A stretch of DNA of 64,000 bases from Pseudophaeobacter sp. EL27 (GTDB lineage Bacteria; Pseudomonadota; Alphaproteobacteria; Rhodobacterales; Rhodobacteraceae): contig NZ_OMPQ01000009.1 of assembly GCF_900313025.1 (NCBI RefSeq), positions 548,782 to 612,781 on the forward strand. The letters are read 5' to 3'. The position numbers and the translations under genes were made by a program. This document shows positions 29,108 through 38,369 of the stretch, piece after piece; the stretch's first letter is position 1, and each line of letters begins with the position of its first letter. The notes below the pieces were generated by a model that was not told the origin of the DNA, made no database searches, and saw nothing but the letters and a program-made list of their open reading frames with translations.

Positions 29108-29608
29108 TCAGGATTTTCCCAACCGTTTGCGCAGCTCATCAAAGACCAGTGGCGTCACAAAGCTGGAAACATCCCCATCCAGACGGGCAATTTCCTTGAC
29201 CAGTTTTGAGGCAATTGCCTGGTGACGGGCTTCGGCCATCAGGAACACTGTCTCGATCGAACTATCCAGCACGCGATTCATGCCAACCATCTGATATTCA
29301 TATTCAAAATCAGCAACCGCACGCAGACCCCGAACAATGATCTGGGCGCCAACATCATTGGCACAGTCAATCAGCAGGTTTTCAAAGGGATGCACCACAA
29401 TCTCGGTGCCGGTCTGCTCGCTCAACTTAGCGCATTCCGCCTCGATCATGGCAACGCGCTCTTCCAGCGAGAACAAAGGCCCCTTGTCGCGGTTGATCGC
29501 AACCCCGATGACCAATTTGTCCACCAAGGCGCTGGCGCGACGAATGATGTCGATATGACCCAAAGTGATGGGATCAAAGGTCCCTGGATACAAGCCGATA
29601 CGCTGCAT
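29108..29608 (-). CDS. coaD: Phosphopantetheine adenylyltransferase
   Basis: Penultimate step of coenzyme A synthesis: ATP plus 4'-phosphopantetheine to dephospho-CoA. Nucleotidyltransferase motif YPGTFDPITLGHIDII (residues 7-22, the T/HxGH type) and ISSFVTP-like end (DVSSFVTPLV, with the SKxVKEIA segment before it) are clear. 166 residues is standard. GGAGGGG lies upstream of the ATG. The 226 bp up to the CBS-domain gene hold nothing else recognisable. Confidence 0.96.
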   Translation of the reverse strand: MQRIGLYPGTFDPITLGHIDIIRRASALVDKLVIGVAINRDKGPLFSLEERVAMIEAECAKLSEQTGTEIVVHPFENLLIDCANDVGAQIIVRGLRAVADFEYEYQMVGMNRVLDSSIETVFLMAEARHQAIASKLVKEIARLDGDVSSFVTPLVFDELRKRLGKS

Positions 29609-29834
29609 TGGCCCCTCCTGACATAATACTGTTTCAGTCTAAGCTATTGCGCCGACCAAACATCGGAACCCCTAGGGATGCAAGAGGGGGAAAATACGCA
29701 GAGACCTATTCCCGCGCGTCATCTGGTCGCGACCCTGCGTTTATCCAGCACGCCTCTTCAGGCAGCTCGGCGATGAGAGGATCCAGTGCAATAAGGCGAC
29801 GGATCCCCCAGCGTTGTCGAAGATCTGACAGGGG

Positions 29835-30269
29835 TCAGTGCCCCATGATCATGCCTTCCAGCGCGTCTTTTTCCATGGCGATCTCAGCCAGCTGGGCCTT
29901 AACCACATCCCCCAGGGAGACAAGGCCAACCATTTTGCCGTCTTCAACCACTGGCATGTGACGGAAACGCCCAGCGGTCATCTGTTTCAGGATGTCTTCG
30001 ACATTGGACTGGCTAGAGCAGGTCACCAGCTTGGTGGTCATATAGGCACTGACAGGTTTTTGCAGGCAACCCGAGCCACTGGTGCCCAGCTCCCGGACAA
30101 TGTCGCGCTCCGACAGGATGCCCTCGGCTGTTTGGCCATCAGAAGAGACCACCACCGTACCGATCCCCTTGTCCGAAAGCAGAGCTGCCGCATCGGCAAC
30201 GGACGCATCTGGGGCCACTGTGACAACTGCGGCACCCGCCTTGGACTTCAGAATCAATTGAACCAGCAT
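29835..30269 (-). CDS. CBS-domain pair protein
   Basis: A 144-residue stand-alone Bateman module: two CBS motifs (about residues 12-60, with GIGTVVVSSDGQTAEGILSE, and 75-130, with GRFRHMPVVEDGKMVGLVSL). Such modules bind adenine nucleotides and regulate partners; the partner is not evident. ATG 30269 has AAAGGAGC upstream and yields the usual MLVQLILKSK start. It precedes coaD on the same strand at a distance of 226 bp. Confidence 0.9.
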   Translation of the reverse strand: MLVQLILKSKAGAAVVTVAPDASVADAAALLSDKGIGTVVVSSDGQTAEGILSERDIVRELGTSGSGCLQKPVSAYMTTKLVTCSSQSNVEDILKQMTAGRFRHMPVVEDGKMVGLVSLGDVVKAQLAEIAMEKDALEGMIMGH

Positions 30270-30324
30270 ATGCGCTCCTTTGGTAATTTTATGTCCTATT
30301 CCCAAGCGTTGCCGCAACGCCGCG

Positions 30325-31221
30325 TCAAGTCAAGGCCTCCAGCCGGGCCACCTCGTCGCGGATGCCCTTGGTCAGGGCGCGGGCAAAACGGTTGAGCCGC
30401 TCACTGCGCTGATCGCCCTGGTGACGCACCAGGTAGAAACTGCGCGTGAGGCTGATTTTATCGGTCAGAACCTTGCGCAGCATCCGGTGCGCTGGCAGCG
30501 AGAAATCATGCGCCACACAGAGCGCCGTGCCCTGGGCCGCCAGCTTGATCTGTACCGAAACCGAATTGGAGGCCAGCGCCACCCGCTCAATGCCAAGATT
30601 GCTGATGTAATCCAGCTCCTGATCAAAGATCATATCGGGGATATAGCCGATCATTTTGTGACCTTTGAGGTCTTCCAGCTTTTTGATCGGAGGATGTTTG
30701 CGCAGATAGTGGTGCGAGCCCACCATGTGTAGTTTGTAATCCGTCAGTTTCTGCACCAAGAGCTGTCCTGCCGTCGGTGCACTGACCGTGACCGCCATAT
30801 CCGCCTCCCGGCGGCTGAGGTTGATCACCCGCGGCAAGGCAACGATCTGGATGTCCAGATCCGGGTGCTCCTCGCAGATCTGGGCACAGACCTGCGGCAG
30901 GATGTAATTGGCGCTGCCATCCGGTGCCCCAATACGGATCTGCCCGGACAGTGTGTCACTAGGCCCGGTGAGGGCCTCGGCCCCGGCACGCATCGCCTGT
31001 TCCGCCGCCTCAGCATGGACCAAAAGCCGATCCCCCGCCGCACTCAGCGCATAGCCCTGTGGGGATTTGACAAAAAGCGGGGTTTCCAATGCAGCTTCAA
31101 ACCGCGCAATGCGACGGCCAACTGTGGCGGGATCCATTTTTAGGATACGTCCGGCACCAGACAGGCTGGCCTCACGGGCAACCGCCAAAAACACTTTCAT
31201 ATCATCCCATTGAGCATCCAT
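30325..31221 (-). CDS. LysR-family transcriptional regulator (beside mmsA)
   Basis: Winged helix-turn-helix at residues 6-65 (WDDMKVFLAVAREASLSGAG, DPATVGRRIARFE), effector-binding domain from residue 90. The GVGRRI-type recognition helix and overall sequence fit the LysR subgroup of roseobacters found beside mmsA. ATG 31221 has GAGGGG 9 bases ahead, better spaced than the GTG at 31227 (3 bases). Divergent from mmsA across 147 bp with a palindrome at 31270-31287, so it probably regulates mmsA and itself. Confidence 0.92.
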   Translation of the reverse strand: MDAQWDDMKVFLAVAREASLSGAGRILKMDPATVGRRIARFEAALETPLFVKSPQGYALSAAGDRLLVHAEAAEQAMRAGAEALTGPSDTLSGQIRIGAPDGSANYILPQVCAQICEEHPDLDIQIVALPRVINLSRREADMAVTVSAPTAGQLLVQKLTDYKLHMVGSHHYLRKHPPIKKLEDLKGHKMIGYIPDMIFDQELDYISNLGIERVALASNSVSVQIKLAAQGTALCVAHDFSLPAHRMLRKVLTDKISLTRSFYLVRHQGDQRSERLNRFARALTKGIRDEVARLEALT

Positions 31222-31269
31222 CTGCACGATCCCCTCAGTTTGATCATGGGGTTTTCCACCCCGTTAACC

Positions 31270-31287
31270 ATTTGCGTTCTTGCAAAT
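31270..31287. promoter_or_regulatory. Palindrome between LysR gene and mmsA
   Basis: ATTTGC-N6-GCAAAT in the divergent intergenic region; a second loose dyad TTGC-N15-GCAA lies at about 31324-31346. Position and symmetry suit a LysR operator; binding is inferred. Confidence 0.45.
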
Positions 31288-31368
31288 CCTCTTTGAAATC
31301 TTTCCCCTTTTCCACCTCTTTTTGCAAGACTAAGCTCTGCGCAACTGATCAAGAGGAGGTTTTTTCAG

Positions 31369-32868
31369 ATGCAAGAACTCACCCATTACATCAATGGCGA
31401 ACACGTCAAAGGCACCTCGGGCCGTTTTTCTGACGTCTTCAATCCAGCCACCGGTGAAGTGCAGGCAAAATGCCCACTGGCCAGCAAAGAAGAGATGGCG
31501 CAGGCCGTCGCTGTTGCTGCTGCTGCCCAGCCTGCTTGGGAAAAAGTGAACCCACAGCGTCGCGCCCGCGTGATGATGAAATTTGTCGACCTCTTGAACC
31601 GCGATATGGACAAGCTGGCCGAAACCCTGTCGCGTGAGCACGGCAAAACCTTCCCTGACGCCAAGGGCGACATCCAGCGTGGTCTGGAAGTTGTGGAATA
31701 TTGCATCGGCGCACCGCAGATGCTGAAGGGTGAATTCACCGACAGCGCCGGCCCCGGCATCGACATGTACTCCATGCGTCAGGCCCTGGGCGTAACCGCG
31801 GGTATCACCCCGTTCAACTTCCCGGCAATGATCCCCATGTGGATGTTTGCCCCTGCCATTGCCTGCGGCAACGCCTTTATCCTGAAACCTTCCGAGCGTG
31901 ACCCGTCGGTGCCTTTGATGCTGGCGGAACTGCTGGAAGAAGCAGGCCTGCCCAAGGGCATCATCCAGGTCGTAAATGGCGACAAAGAAGCCGTTGACGC
32001 GATCCTGTTTGACGACACCATCCAGTCGGTTGGCTTTGTGGGCTCGACCCCAATTGCTGAATATATCTACGGCACCGGCTGCGCCCAGGGTAAACGCGTT
32101 CAGTGCTTTGGCGGCGCCAAGAACCACATGATCATCATGCCCGATGCCGATCTCGACCAGGCGGCTGACGCCCTGATCGGTGCTGGCTACGGTGCGGCAG
32201 GCGAACGCTGCATGGCGATTTCGGTTGCGGTTCCTGTTGGCAAAGAGACAGCGGACAAGCTGATCGAAAAGCTGATCCCCCGTGTTGAGACCCTCAAGGT
32301 TGGTCCCTACACTGCTGGCGACGACGTCGACTACGGCCCTGTTGTGACCGCAGCGGCCAAGGCCAACATCGAACGTCTGGTTCAGACCGGTGTTGATCAG
32401 GGTGCGGATCTGGTTGTTGATGGCCGGAACTTCAGCCTGCAGGGCTATGAGGACGGTTTCTTTGTTGGTCCAAGCCTGTTTGACAATGTCACCACCGACA
32501 TGGACATCTACAAGCAGGAAATCTTTGGCCCGGTTCTGTCCACCGTGCGCGCTGAAACCTACGAAGAAGCGCTGTCCTATGCGATGGATCACGAGTACGG
32601 CAACGGCACGGCGATCTATACCCGCGATGGCGACACCGCACGTGACTTTGCCAACCGGATCAATATCGGCATGATCGGCATCAACGTGCCAATCCCAGTG
32701 CCACTGGCCTATCACACCTTTGGTGGCTGGAAGAAATCCGCCTTTGGTGATCTGAACCAGCACGGTCCTGATGCGTTCAAATTCTACACACGCACCAAAA
32801 CCATCACCTCGCGCTGGCCTTCCGGCATCCGCGAAGGTGGCGAGTTTAACTTCAAAGCAATGGACTAA
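31369..32868 (+). CDS. mmsA: Methylmalonate-semialdehyde dehydrogenase (CoA-acylating)
   Basis: Oxidises methylmalonate and malonate semialdehydes to propionyl- or acetyl-CoA in valine, thymine and inositol breakdown. Aldehyde dehydrogenase fold of 499 residues; catalytic cysteine C281 in AAGERCMAIS; cofactor region ITPFNFPAMIPMWM (residues 146-159) is typical of MmsA. The ATG has AAGAGGAGG 11 bases upstream, a strong site. In other roseobacters mmsA is followed by acyl-CoA dehydrogenase and mmsB; here it is followed by an unrelated transpeptidase gene. Confidence 0.96.
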   Translation: MQELTHYINGEHVKGTSGRFSDVFNPATGEVQAKCPLASKEEMAQAVAVAAAAQPAWEKVNPQRRARVMMKFVDLLNRDMDKLAETLSREHGKTFPDAKGDIQRGLEVVEYCIGAPQMLKGEFTDSAGPGIDMYSMRQALGVTAGITPFNFPAMIPMWMFAPAIACGNAFILKPSERDPSVPLMLAELLEEAGLPKGIIQVVNGDKEAVDAILFDDTIQSVGFVGSTPIAEYIYGTGCAQGKRVQCFGGAKNHMIIMPDADLDQAADALIGAGYGAAGERCMAISVAVPVGKETADKLIEKLIPRVETLKVGPYTAGDDVDYGPVVTAAAKANIERLVQTGVDQGADLVVDGRNFSLQGYEDGFFVGPSLFDNVTTDMDIYKQEIFGPVLSTVRAETYEEALSYAMDHEYGNGTAIYTRDGDTARDFANRINIGMIGINVPIPVPLAYHTFGGWKKSAFGDLNQHGPDAFKFYTRTKTITSRWPSGIREGGEFNFKAMD

Positions 32869-33058
32869 CCTCCTGCCTTGAATGACTAAAAGGAAAGAGC
32901 TCCAAAGCAATTCGGGGCTCTTTTCTGTTAGCAGCTCTTGCAAACCTATGCGCAACAATCCGGGCAAAAACGCAAAAGTGAAGGCTGCAGGTCTTTTCAC
33001 AGCTGCGTCTCATCCCATATGGGTGGGCAGAACCCAAAAACCTCTGTGTGGCCCGATC

Positions 33059-33658
33059 ATGTCTTCAAAACCAATCCATCGCCGTGCTGCCCTTCTGGGG
33101 CTAGGTGCAACGCTTGCCACCCCAGCCCTGCTGCGGGCACAATCCAGCGATGCCTTCCCGCAGAATGAAGATCCGATCTCCAATCAGCCCTCGGTTCAGC
33201 GCAATATCTCGTCGTTTCGACAGCAGAACTGGCAGGACCATTTCGACGAATTAGGCCTTGGCTGTCTGCTGGCAGATGTGACCTCTCGCGCGGTGCATTA
33301 CTGGGGCAGTGACGGCGAAACCTATCGCCTGTATCCTTCCTCGGTGCCCATGTCCGAAGAGCTGACCAAACGCGGCTACACCAAAGTGGTCCGCAAGGCA
33401 GAAAACCCAAGCTGGACACCCACCGCGTCAATGCGAGAACGCGACCCAAGCCTGCCAACCCGACTGCCTGGTGGTCCTGGCAACCCATTGGGGACCCGCG
33501 CCATGTACCTTAGCTGGCCGGCCTATCTGGTGCATGGCACCCATGACACCCGCAAAATTGGCCGCCAGAGCTCTTCGGGGTGCATTGGGCTTTACAATCA
33601 ACACGTCGAACAGCTTTATCCGCTGGTGAAAGTCGGCACTCAGGTTCTTGTTCTCTGA
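33059..33658 (+). CDS. L,D-transpeptidase (YkuD domain)
   Basis: Forms 3-3 peptidoglycan cross-links or attaches proteins to the wall. The YkuD signature HGTHDTRKIGRQSSSGCIGL holds the catalytic H159/H162 and C175. The N-terminus (HRRAALLGLGATLATPALLRA) is a twin-arginine-type signal, so the enzyme acts in the periplasm. ATG 33059 places the signal at the start; the upstream extension of the frame to 32882 has no signal. 199 residues is a compact single-domain form. A terminator follows at 33706. Confidence 0.92.
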   Translation: MSSKPIHRRAALLGLGATLATPALLRAQSSDAFPQNEDPISNQPSVQRNISSFRQQNWQDHFDELGLGCLLADVTSRAVHYWGSDGETYRLYPSSVPMSEELTKRGYTKVVRKAENPSWTPTASMRERDPSLPTRLPGGPGNPLGTRAMYLSWPAYLVHGTHDTRKIGRQSSSGCIGLYNQHVEQLYPLVKVGTQVLVL

Positions 33659-33705
33659 TACCTGAGTGAGATCTCCACAAAACGACCTAGCGCTGCAGCA
33701 ATGCT

Positions 33706-33735
33706 AAAGACCCCGACAGGATCGGGGCCTTTATT
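33706..33735 (+). terminator. Terminator of the L,D-transpeptidase gene
   Basis: AAAGACCCCGA and TCGGGGCCTTT pair (one mismatch) around CAGGA and run into TTATTATT. Only 22 bp separate it from the convergent O-GlcNAc-transferase-like gene. Confidence 0.8.
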
Positions 33736-33756
33736 ATTGATTTAGGTTTCCTGGTG

Positions 33757-35532
33757 TCATGCTGGTGGTTTCAGCATCATATGCTTTGGCTTGTCCCCGG
33801 CATCATGGCGAGCAATCGCCATCTCCATCAGCGCCTCAAAATCACGGATGTATTTCTCTGAATCGTATAGCGCCGTTGTCATCAGATTGTCCTGCAGTTT
33901 CTGACGCATCTCAGCCATTGCCTCAGGATCTGTCGCAAGTTTGAGCGCCAGAGCCTTGTAGTCTTCGACCGTATCCACCGAGAGTTCCGGACAGCCCGCC
34001 GCAGCAACGATGGAGGAGCACACCCGCGCTGCAAATTGCTTTCCTGCTTTTGTCACAATAGGCAAGCCTGCCCAGACGGCCTCGCTGGCGGTAGTATGTG
34101 CATTACAGTTAAAAGCATCCAAGAACAGATCCGCAACTCCAAAACGGGCTAAATGGTCTTCATTCGGGACCCGATTGGCAAAGAACAGGCGATCCCCGGA
34201 AATACCCCGGTCTTCAGCTTCCTTGGTCAGGTTCTTTTGCAAACCCTCCTCCGGTGCCAACAGCCACAAAACACTCTCTGGCACCTCCTTCAGCAAGGAC
34301 ATCCAGACGTCAAAATCCGCAGGTGTAATTTTGTTGGGGTTGTTCAGACTGCAAAAAACAAATTTACCTTCTGGCAGGCCTTCATCTGCACGGCTGACAA
34401 CCTTGGGTCGCTGACGCGATCGATCATTGGGCTGATAACACTCTGGCATATAGAGTATTTTTTCAGAGTAAAACTTGCGACTTCCTGCCGGAATGGTGAT
34501 CTGATCGCCAATCATGTAATCCATGGTAGACAGGCCAGTTGTTCCAGGAAAGCCAAGAAAAGCGACCTGGACCGGAGCACAGCGATAGGCAAAAGACGCC
34601 ATACGCCCACCCCGCGTAAAACCTTTCATGTCGATGGCAATGTCGATCCCGTCCTGGCGGGCCCGTTCCGCCAGTTCAAAATCGGACAATTCGGACACAC
34701 TCAAGTAGTGATCCGTACCGGCCTTGATCCCCTTCAGGATCTCATTGTCACTTTCAGCCTTGTAGTCGTAGATGTAGACCTCAAAGCGGCTCTTGTCGTG
34801 GAGTTCAAAAAAGCTGCCCAATAGATCCATGGTCGCATGGTTGTAAAAATCGTTTGAGAAATATCCAATCTTAATCCGGCGCCCCTCGGCCTTGTCCCGC
34901 TTGAAATCAAGCAGTTTGTTGAGGTTCTCTTTACAAAACTGCATCAAGGCACGACAGCGTTTCTCCGTCCGCATCTTGAGCAATCCAGGGTCGTCAATCA
35001 CACTCAGCAGGGAGAAAGGTTCGACATTCTGCGGTGCGGAATCTCCAAGACGCAGAATATTCTTGAGTTCCGGATAGAACGACCAATCGCTCTCACACAT
35101 GCAGGCGTGCATCCAATGATAGGCGGTCGACGCTTTTTGCCCATCAACGCGATAAGCCGCTTGAAAGAACCCCTTTGCATCGGTCGCACGGTTCATTATG
35201 ATCAGAACTTTACCCAGCGCACCCAATACGTTACAGTCAAAGGAGTTGATTTTCATCGCCTCCATCAGCACCAAAAGTGCCTTATCAATCTGTCCTTGCT
35301 TGGTCAGAGTTTCTCCCAAGTAACGAAGGAGGTTGACGTCATTTGGATGCTGCTGAAGACCCTGGCAAAGGATCTCTTTGGCACATTCTAACTCGGTCCG
35401 AACAATCGCAATCGAGGCTTTGCGTTGAAAATCGAGAGGGGTGACAAGGGTTGGATCTAACCTCGAGTTAACCACCGGATCAAATGGGAAGTAAGTGGGG
35501 GTACTGGTTGCTTGAGTGTTGTGGCCGACCAT
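33757..35532 (-). CDS. TPR-containing O-GlcNAc transferase-like protein (SPINDLY/GT41 type)
   Basis: N-terminal tetratricopeptide repeats (about residues 40-180: LRYLGETLTKQGQIDKALLV, LGALGKVLIIMNRATDAKGF) followed by the GT41 catalytic region: RIKIGYFSNDFYNHATMDL, APVQVAFLGFPGTTGLSTMDY (about residues 340-360), and DLFLDAFNCNAHTTASEAVW with the donor-binding segment. This family adds a sugar to Ser/Thr or Asn of proteins in the cytosol. ATG 35532 with AGAGGAAAC upstream is preferred to the frame start at 35598. In bacteria such enzymes often modify flagellins or adhesins; no target lies in this window. Confidence 0.88.
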   Translation of the reverse strand: MVGHNTQATSTPTYFPFDPVVNSRLDPTLVTPLDFQRKASIAIVRTELECAKEILCQGLQQHPNDVNLLRYLGETLTKQGQIDKALLVLMEAMKINSFDCNVLGALGKVLIIMNRATDAKGFFQAAYRVDGQKASTAYHWMHACMCESDWSFYPELKNILRLGDSAPQNVEPFSLLSVIDDPGLLKMRTEKRCRALMQFCKENLNKLLDFKRDKAEGRRIKIGYFSNDFYNHATMDLLGSFFELHDKSRFEVYIYDYKAESDNEILKGIKAGTDHYLSVSELSDFELAERARQDGIDIAIDMKGFTRGGRMASFAYRCAPVQVAFLGFPGTTGLSTMDYMIGDQITIPAGSRKFYSEKILYMPECYQPNDRSRQRPKVVSRADEGLPEGKFVFCSLNNPNKITPADFDVWMSLLKEVPESVLWLLAPEEGLQKNLTKEAEDRGISGDRLFFANRVPNEDHLARFGVADLFLDAFNCNAHTTASEAVWAGLPIVTKAGKQFAARVCSSIVAAAGCPELSVDTVEDYKALALKLATDPEAMAEMRQKLQDNLMTTALYDSEKYIRDFEALMEMAIARHDAGDKPKHMMLKPPA

Positions 35533-35787
35533 TTTGTTTCCTCTAGGCGAAAACTCGAGTTGCGCCGACAACCCAACCAGAAAAACGGGCTCTTCCATAA
35601 GGTCATCGCGATGTATTTTTACAGCCTATACTGCCAGCCCTAACATTTCCTTTCCGGTTTTTTCTGAAAACCCATTCGAATCTCAGGCTTCGTAACACAT
35701 TGGGTCAATTGGACGCCTTTCCTGACGTGGCGCGAAATATTCGGGCAGTTTTGCGGCTCAGCTAAGATGTAATCGGATTGGTTTCAT

Positions 35788-36176
35788 GCCGCCTTTAAGC
35801 CTTCAAGGATTGTGATCTCTGTACCACCTTCAGTCGCTACGGCTGGCTTCCCGGCAAGTTGGGAGACTTTTTGTGTGATGAGAAAGACGTAAGTCTTCGG
35901 TTGCGTGAAGACCACGATCCGCTTGATTTGGAGGCAGAGCGAGTTGATCTGCGACTGTCCTATGGTCCGCTTTCGCCCCCTTCGGCCGAGCTTCTATCCC
36001 AGCAGCGGGATTGCGTCATCGCAGTTTGCGCTCCAGAATATCTTGAGCATGGTTCGTTGAATAGGGACTTGACGCTGAACTTAGGCTATCGCTTCATCTC
36101 TACAGACTGGGGCGCCAAAGCTTCGCGCTTCCCCTCTTGGTCAGACAGAGGGTACAGCCGCAGCCGGAAATTTTAA
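35788..36176 (+). pseudogene. Decayed LysR regulator, effector-domain remnant
   Basis: The sequence reads IVISVPPSVAT (35810-35850) and, after a one-base frame change near 35845, WLPGKLGDFL, then EAERVDLRLSYGP, ELLSQQRDCVIAVCAPEYL and ISTDWGAKASRFPSW. This follows the order of the GcvA-type LysR effector domain (PSFA-WL-P-L-F, VDLAIRYG, CSP-). The DNA-binding domain is missing and the C-terminal part stops early at 36176. It lies directly before an inverted-repeat element, so insertion or deletion probably destroyed it. Confidence 0.6.
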
Positions 36177-36202
36177 ACGGTTCGGGATGCGTTATAACGG
36201 AT

Positions 36203-36566
36203 TTTGAAATGGGAAGTGTACCGTGCTGCAATGCGAAGTGTCCCAAACTCACTCCGAAATTGGCACCAAAGATGGGTGGCCTCGGGTCCGGTTCTGGAAT
36301 ATAAAACAGGGCGCTCGTCTAGAAAAATTTGCTGCAATGTGAAGTATCCCGCACTGCAAAACGAAGTGTCCCTGTTAGGAGACACTTGATATTGCAGTAA
36401 CCGGAAGACCCTGGATGAAGCCGGAAGATACCGGATAGAGCCATTTAAAACAGGCTTTAAGAGGTGTTTATGGGGTTTGAAAGCTTGGAGAACGTTGTCT
36501 TTCAAAGATGGTCAAAATCGCTTAAACTGAAACGACAGACGATTTTGAGACACTTCCCCTTTCAAA
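36203..36566. mobile_element. Inverted-repeat-bounded non-coding element (MITE-like or IS remnant)
   Basis: TTTGAAATGGGAAGTGT at 36203-36219 and the inverse of TTTGAAAGGGGAAGTGT at 36550-36566 form 17-bp ends with one mismatch, 364 bp overall. Inside are three direct copies of a CTGCAATGCGAAGTGTCCC-like unit (36225, 36331, 36352) and one inverted copy (36380-36396) that makes a hairpin with the third. No protein is encoded. Multiple end-repeats recall IS21-type termini, but no transposase is present. Confidence 0.5.
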
Positions 36567-37036
36567 CTCCCCAACTCTCCTACAGCCTATAAAAATAGCG
36601 CCTATCGGCGCCAACGCGCCCGGCAAAGTTCAATTTCTCGACTTCCGGACTAAGAATTAGGTCGGGCTGAGGTGTTCCGGTTCCTAGAAAGAGATTTTTC
36701 CATTGATTGCAATCTCTTGATGTTTTTTAGCAAGGCTGAACCGCGCAGCGAACTAGGAACAGATTTTTAACGGTGTGAATGGGGTATTCCCTCCCCTACC
36801 CTTCGGCACCAAATGGAACGGTAGTTCAGTAAGTTTACGAATGCTGCCCGTTCTGTGGCAAAATCAAATCAGAGCCACTGAGGTGCAATACGCCAAACCC
36901 TCGTTCGTTGCAGCAGCAAGGGTACAAGCCGTGTGAATTCATGCATTGCGAGACGAGGTTAGCCTATAATAGGTTCCCGCAAATGCCTCCTTCGTAGCCC
37001 CTCCTGAGCGCCACACTGCCAAACCTTCATGGTCTG
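36567..37036. other. Gene-free stretch, no feature recognised
   Basis: No frame on either strand gives a recognisable protein. Composition is more AT-rich than the core region, in line with a decayed insertion zone at the left edge of the accessory region. Confidence 0.5.
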
Positions 37037-37798
37037 CTAGGCGCGATGTTCAGGAAAGCTGGTTATCCGCAACTCTTCGCAATCAATCTTCAGCACATTC
37101 GCCCCAGAGAAGTGCGTGTAAGAGTACCCAGCGGTATTGGTCGTAGTAATTGTCATTGGTCCTGAGCCATGAACTTCTTGAATTTCCAAAACAGAATACG
37201 GGCGCTGATAGAGCCATTCCCGGTTTTCAATAGCCGTTAGATCTGCGCTTGGTGGTGTATCGTCAGTGAAGGCAAAGAAGTGCAGCGTAAAGCCATGTGT
37301 TTCCACCGATTGGACGGATAGGCAGGTCATGCCCCATGCCAGGCACGCCTCTCTCAGTGGAGCAATGTCATGTGTCCGCAATGTTAGCAAGTTCAGGCTT
37401 GCACCCCCCCCGAGGCGTGACGGATCAGGTTTCCCAGATGGCCGATTTCCCTCAAACCAATGCTCGATCAGCTCAATGGTGAACCCTTCAGGGTCATGAA
37501 AATGCGCCAGATAGCCAATGTCCCGAAACTGATGCGGAGTACTCACTTCAATCCCTTGGGCAGTAAGTTGCTTGTAAGCCAATTCGATGTTCTGAACAGC
37601 AAGGGCAATCTTCCAATATACGTCTCCAGCAGAAGGCTGATAGGGGCGCTCTGCCTTGACAAAGAGCAAACCAGCCTGGGCGGGATCGTAGGAAACGGCC
37701 CCGTCCTCTCGCAGGCCCATGCCCAAAATGTCAATGTAGAACCTTTTCTGAGCATCGGGCGCCAGGCAGCGAAAGATTATGGTCTCGATCTTAGGCAT
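37037..37798 (-). CDS. VOC-superfamily (glyoxalase/dioxygenase-like) protein
   Basis: A 253-residue protein with two betaalphabetabetabeta modules. The first (residues 1-115) has IIFRCLAPDAQKRFYIDILGM and ends with HFHDPEGFTIELIEH, carrying the H and E typical of metal sites; the second (residues 130-235) is less conserved but repeats LNLLTLRTHDIAPLREAC. Members include lyases, isomerases and extradiol-type dioxygenases. No partner gene identifies the substrate. It is flanked by decayed DNA on both sides. Confidence 0.78.
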   Translation of the reverse strand: MPKIETIIFRCLAPDAQKRFYIDILGMGLREDGAVSYDPAQAGLLFVKAERPYQPSAGDVYWKIALAVQNIELAYKQLTAQGIEVSTPHQFRDIGYLAHFHDPEGFTIELIEHWFEGNRPSGKPDPSRLGGGASLNLLTLRTHDIAPLREACLAWGMTCLSVQSVETHGFTLHFFAFTDDTPPSADLTAIENREWLYQRPYSVLEIQEVHGSGPMTITTTNTAGYSYTHFSGANVLKIDCEELRITSFPEHRA

Positions 37799-38018
37799 GG
37801 GGTGTTCTCTTCAGTGAGTGGCGTTCAGGTTATTGCTTATTGAGCGACTTCGAAGTGGTCTTCACGAAGCAGCGCTGAGCCATCAGGTTGCAAGGCCCAA
37901 AGCTGGTTGGTGATAATGCCGTGGGCGTAGTTCATCTTCCAATCTACAGAAACTCGTGTCGTTGACAGGTCTTGAGAAACGACAGTGGTAGTATTGGAGT
38001 AGATTATGCGGCGTGCTG

Positions 38019-38159
38019 TCAGTAATGCAAACGTTGCGCTTCGAGTGTCTTTCGTTTGATCCTTTTGCGTTGCTTTAGAATGGTTTTGTCACGCCCGAAG
38101 TAGACATCAGCGGGTCCGGCATGTAGGTCGGACGGTTTCCCGACGTTCTCCGCAAGTGC
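38019..38159 (-). pseudogene. IS3-family transposase OrfB, 3' remnant
   Basis: On the minus strand the frame reads LHAGPADVYFGRDKTILKQ followed by a basic tail (RKRIKRKTLEAQRLHY) and TGA at 38019. PADVYFGR...RxRIKRKT is the C-terminus of IS3-family OrfB. A stop codon interrupts the frame upstream, so only the last 45 or so codons remain. The rest of 37799-38369 shows no gene. Confidence 0.65.
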
Positions 38160-38369
38160 CTACGGCTCAGAGCGATCAGAAAAACCCAACATTCAGCCAG
38201 TCATCATCGCTCGTCTTTCCAAACCGCCGCATGGCGGTTCCAAGCTCAATTTGATCCACAGGGCGAACCTCAACTTTGGCGCTGCGGTATATGCTCATTT
38301 TCGGGATCACTTTTCAGACACTGAGCGGAAAGAGCAGCGAACGTCAGTTAATCACTTTTTGGGAAGATG

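Noticed and set aside
31330..33000. A 556-codon open frame on the minus strand
   Set aside because: Antisense to mmsA, which is clearly real; the translated sequence resembles no protein family.
36203..36396. CRISPR-like array from the repeated CTGCAATGCGAAGTGTCCC units
   Set aside because: Spacing is irregular (106 and 21 bp), copies diverge, one is inverted, and no cas genes are present.
36173..36505. A 110-codon minus-strand frame in the repeat element
   Set aside because: It only reads through the inverted-repeat element and its internal repeats, with no protein-like features.
36790..36825. A possible tRNA 3' end (CCCTTCGGCACCA) as an integration site
   Set aside because: No T-arm, anticodon arm or acceptor partner can be folded; it is a chance match.
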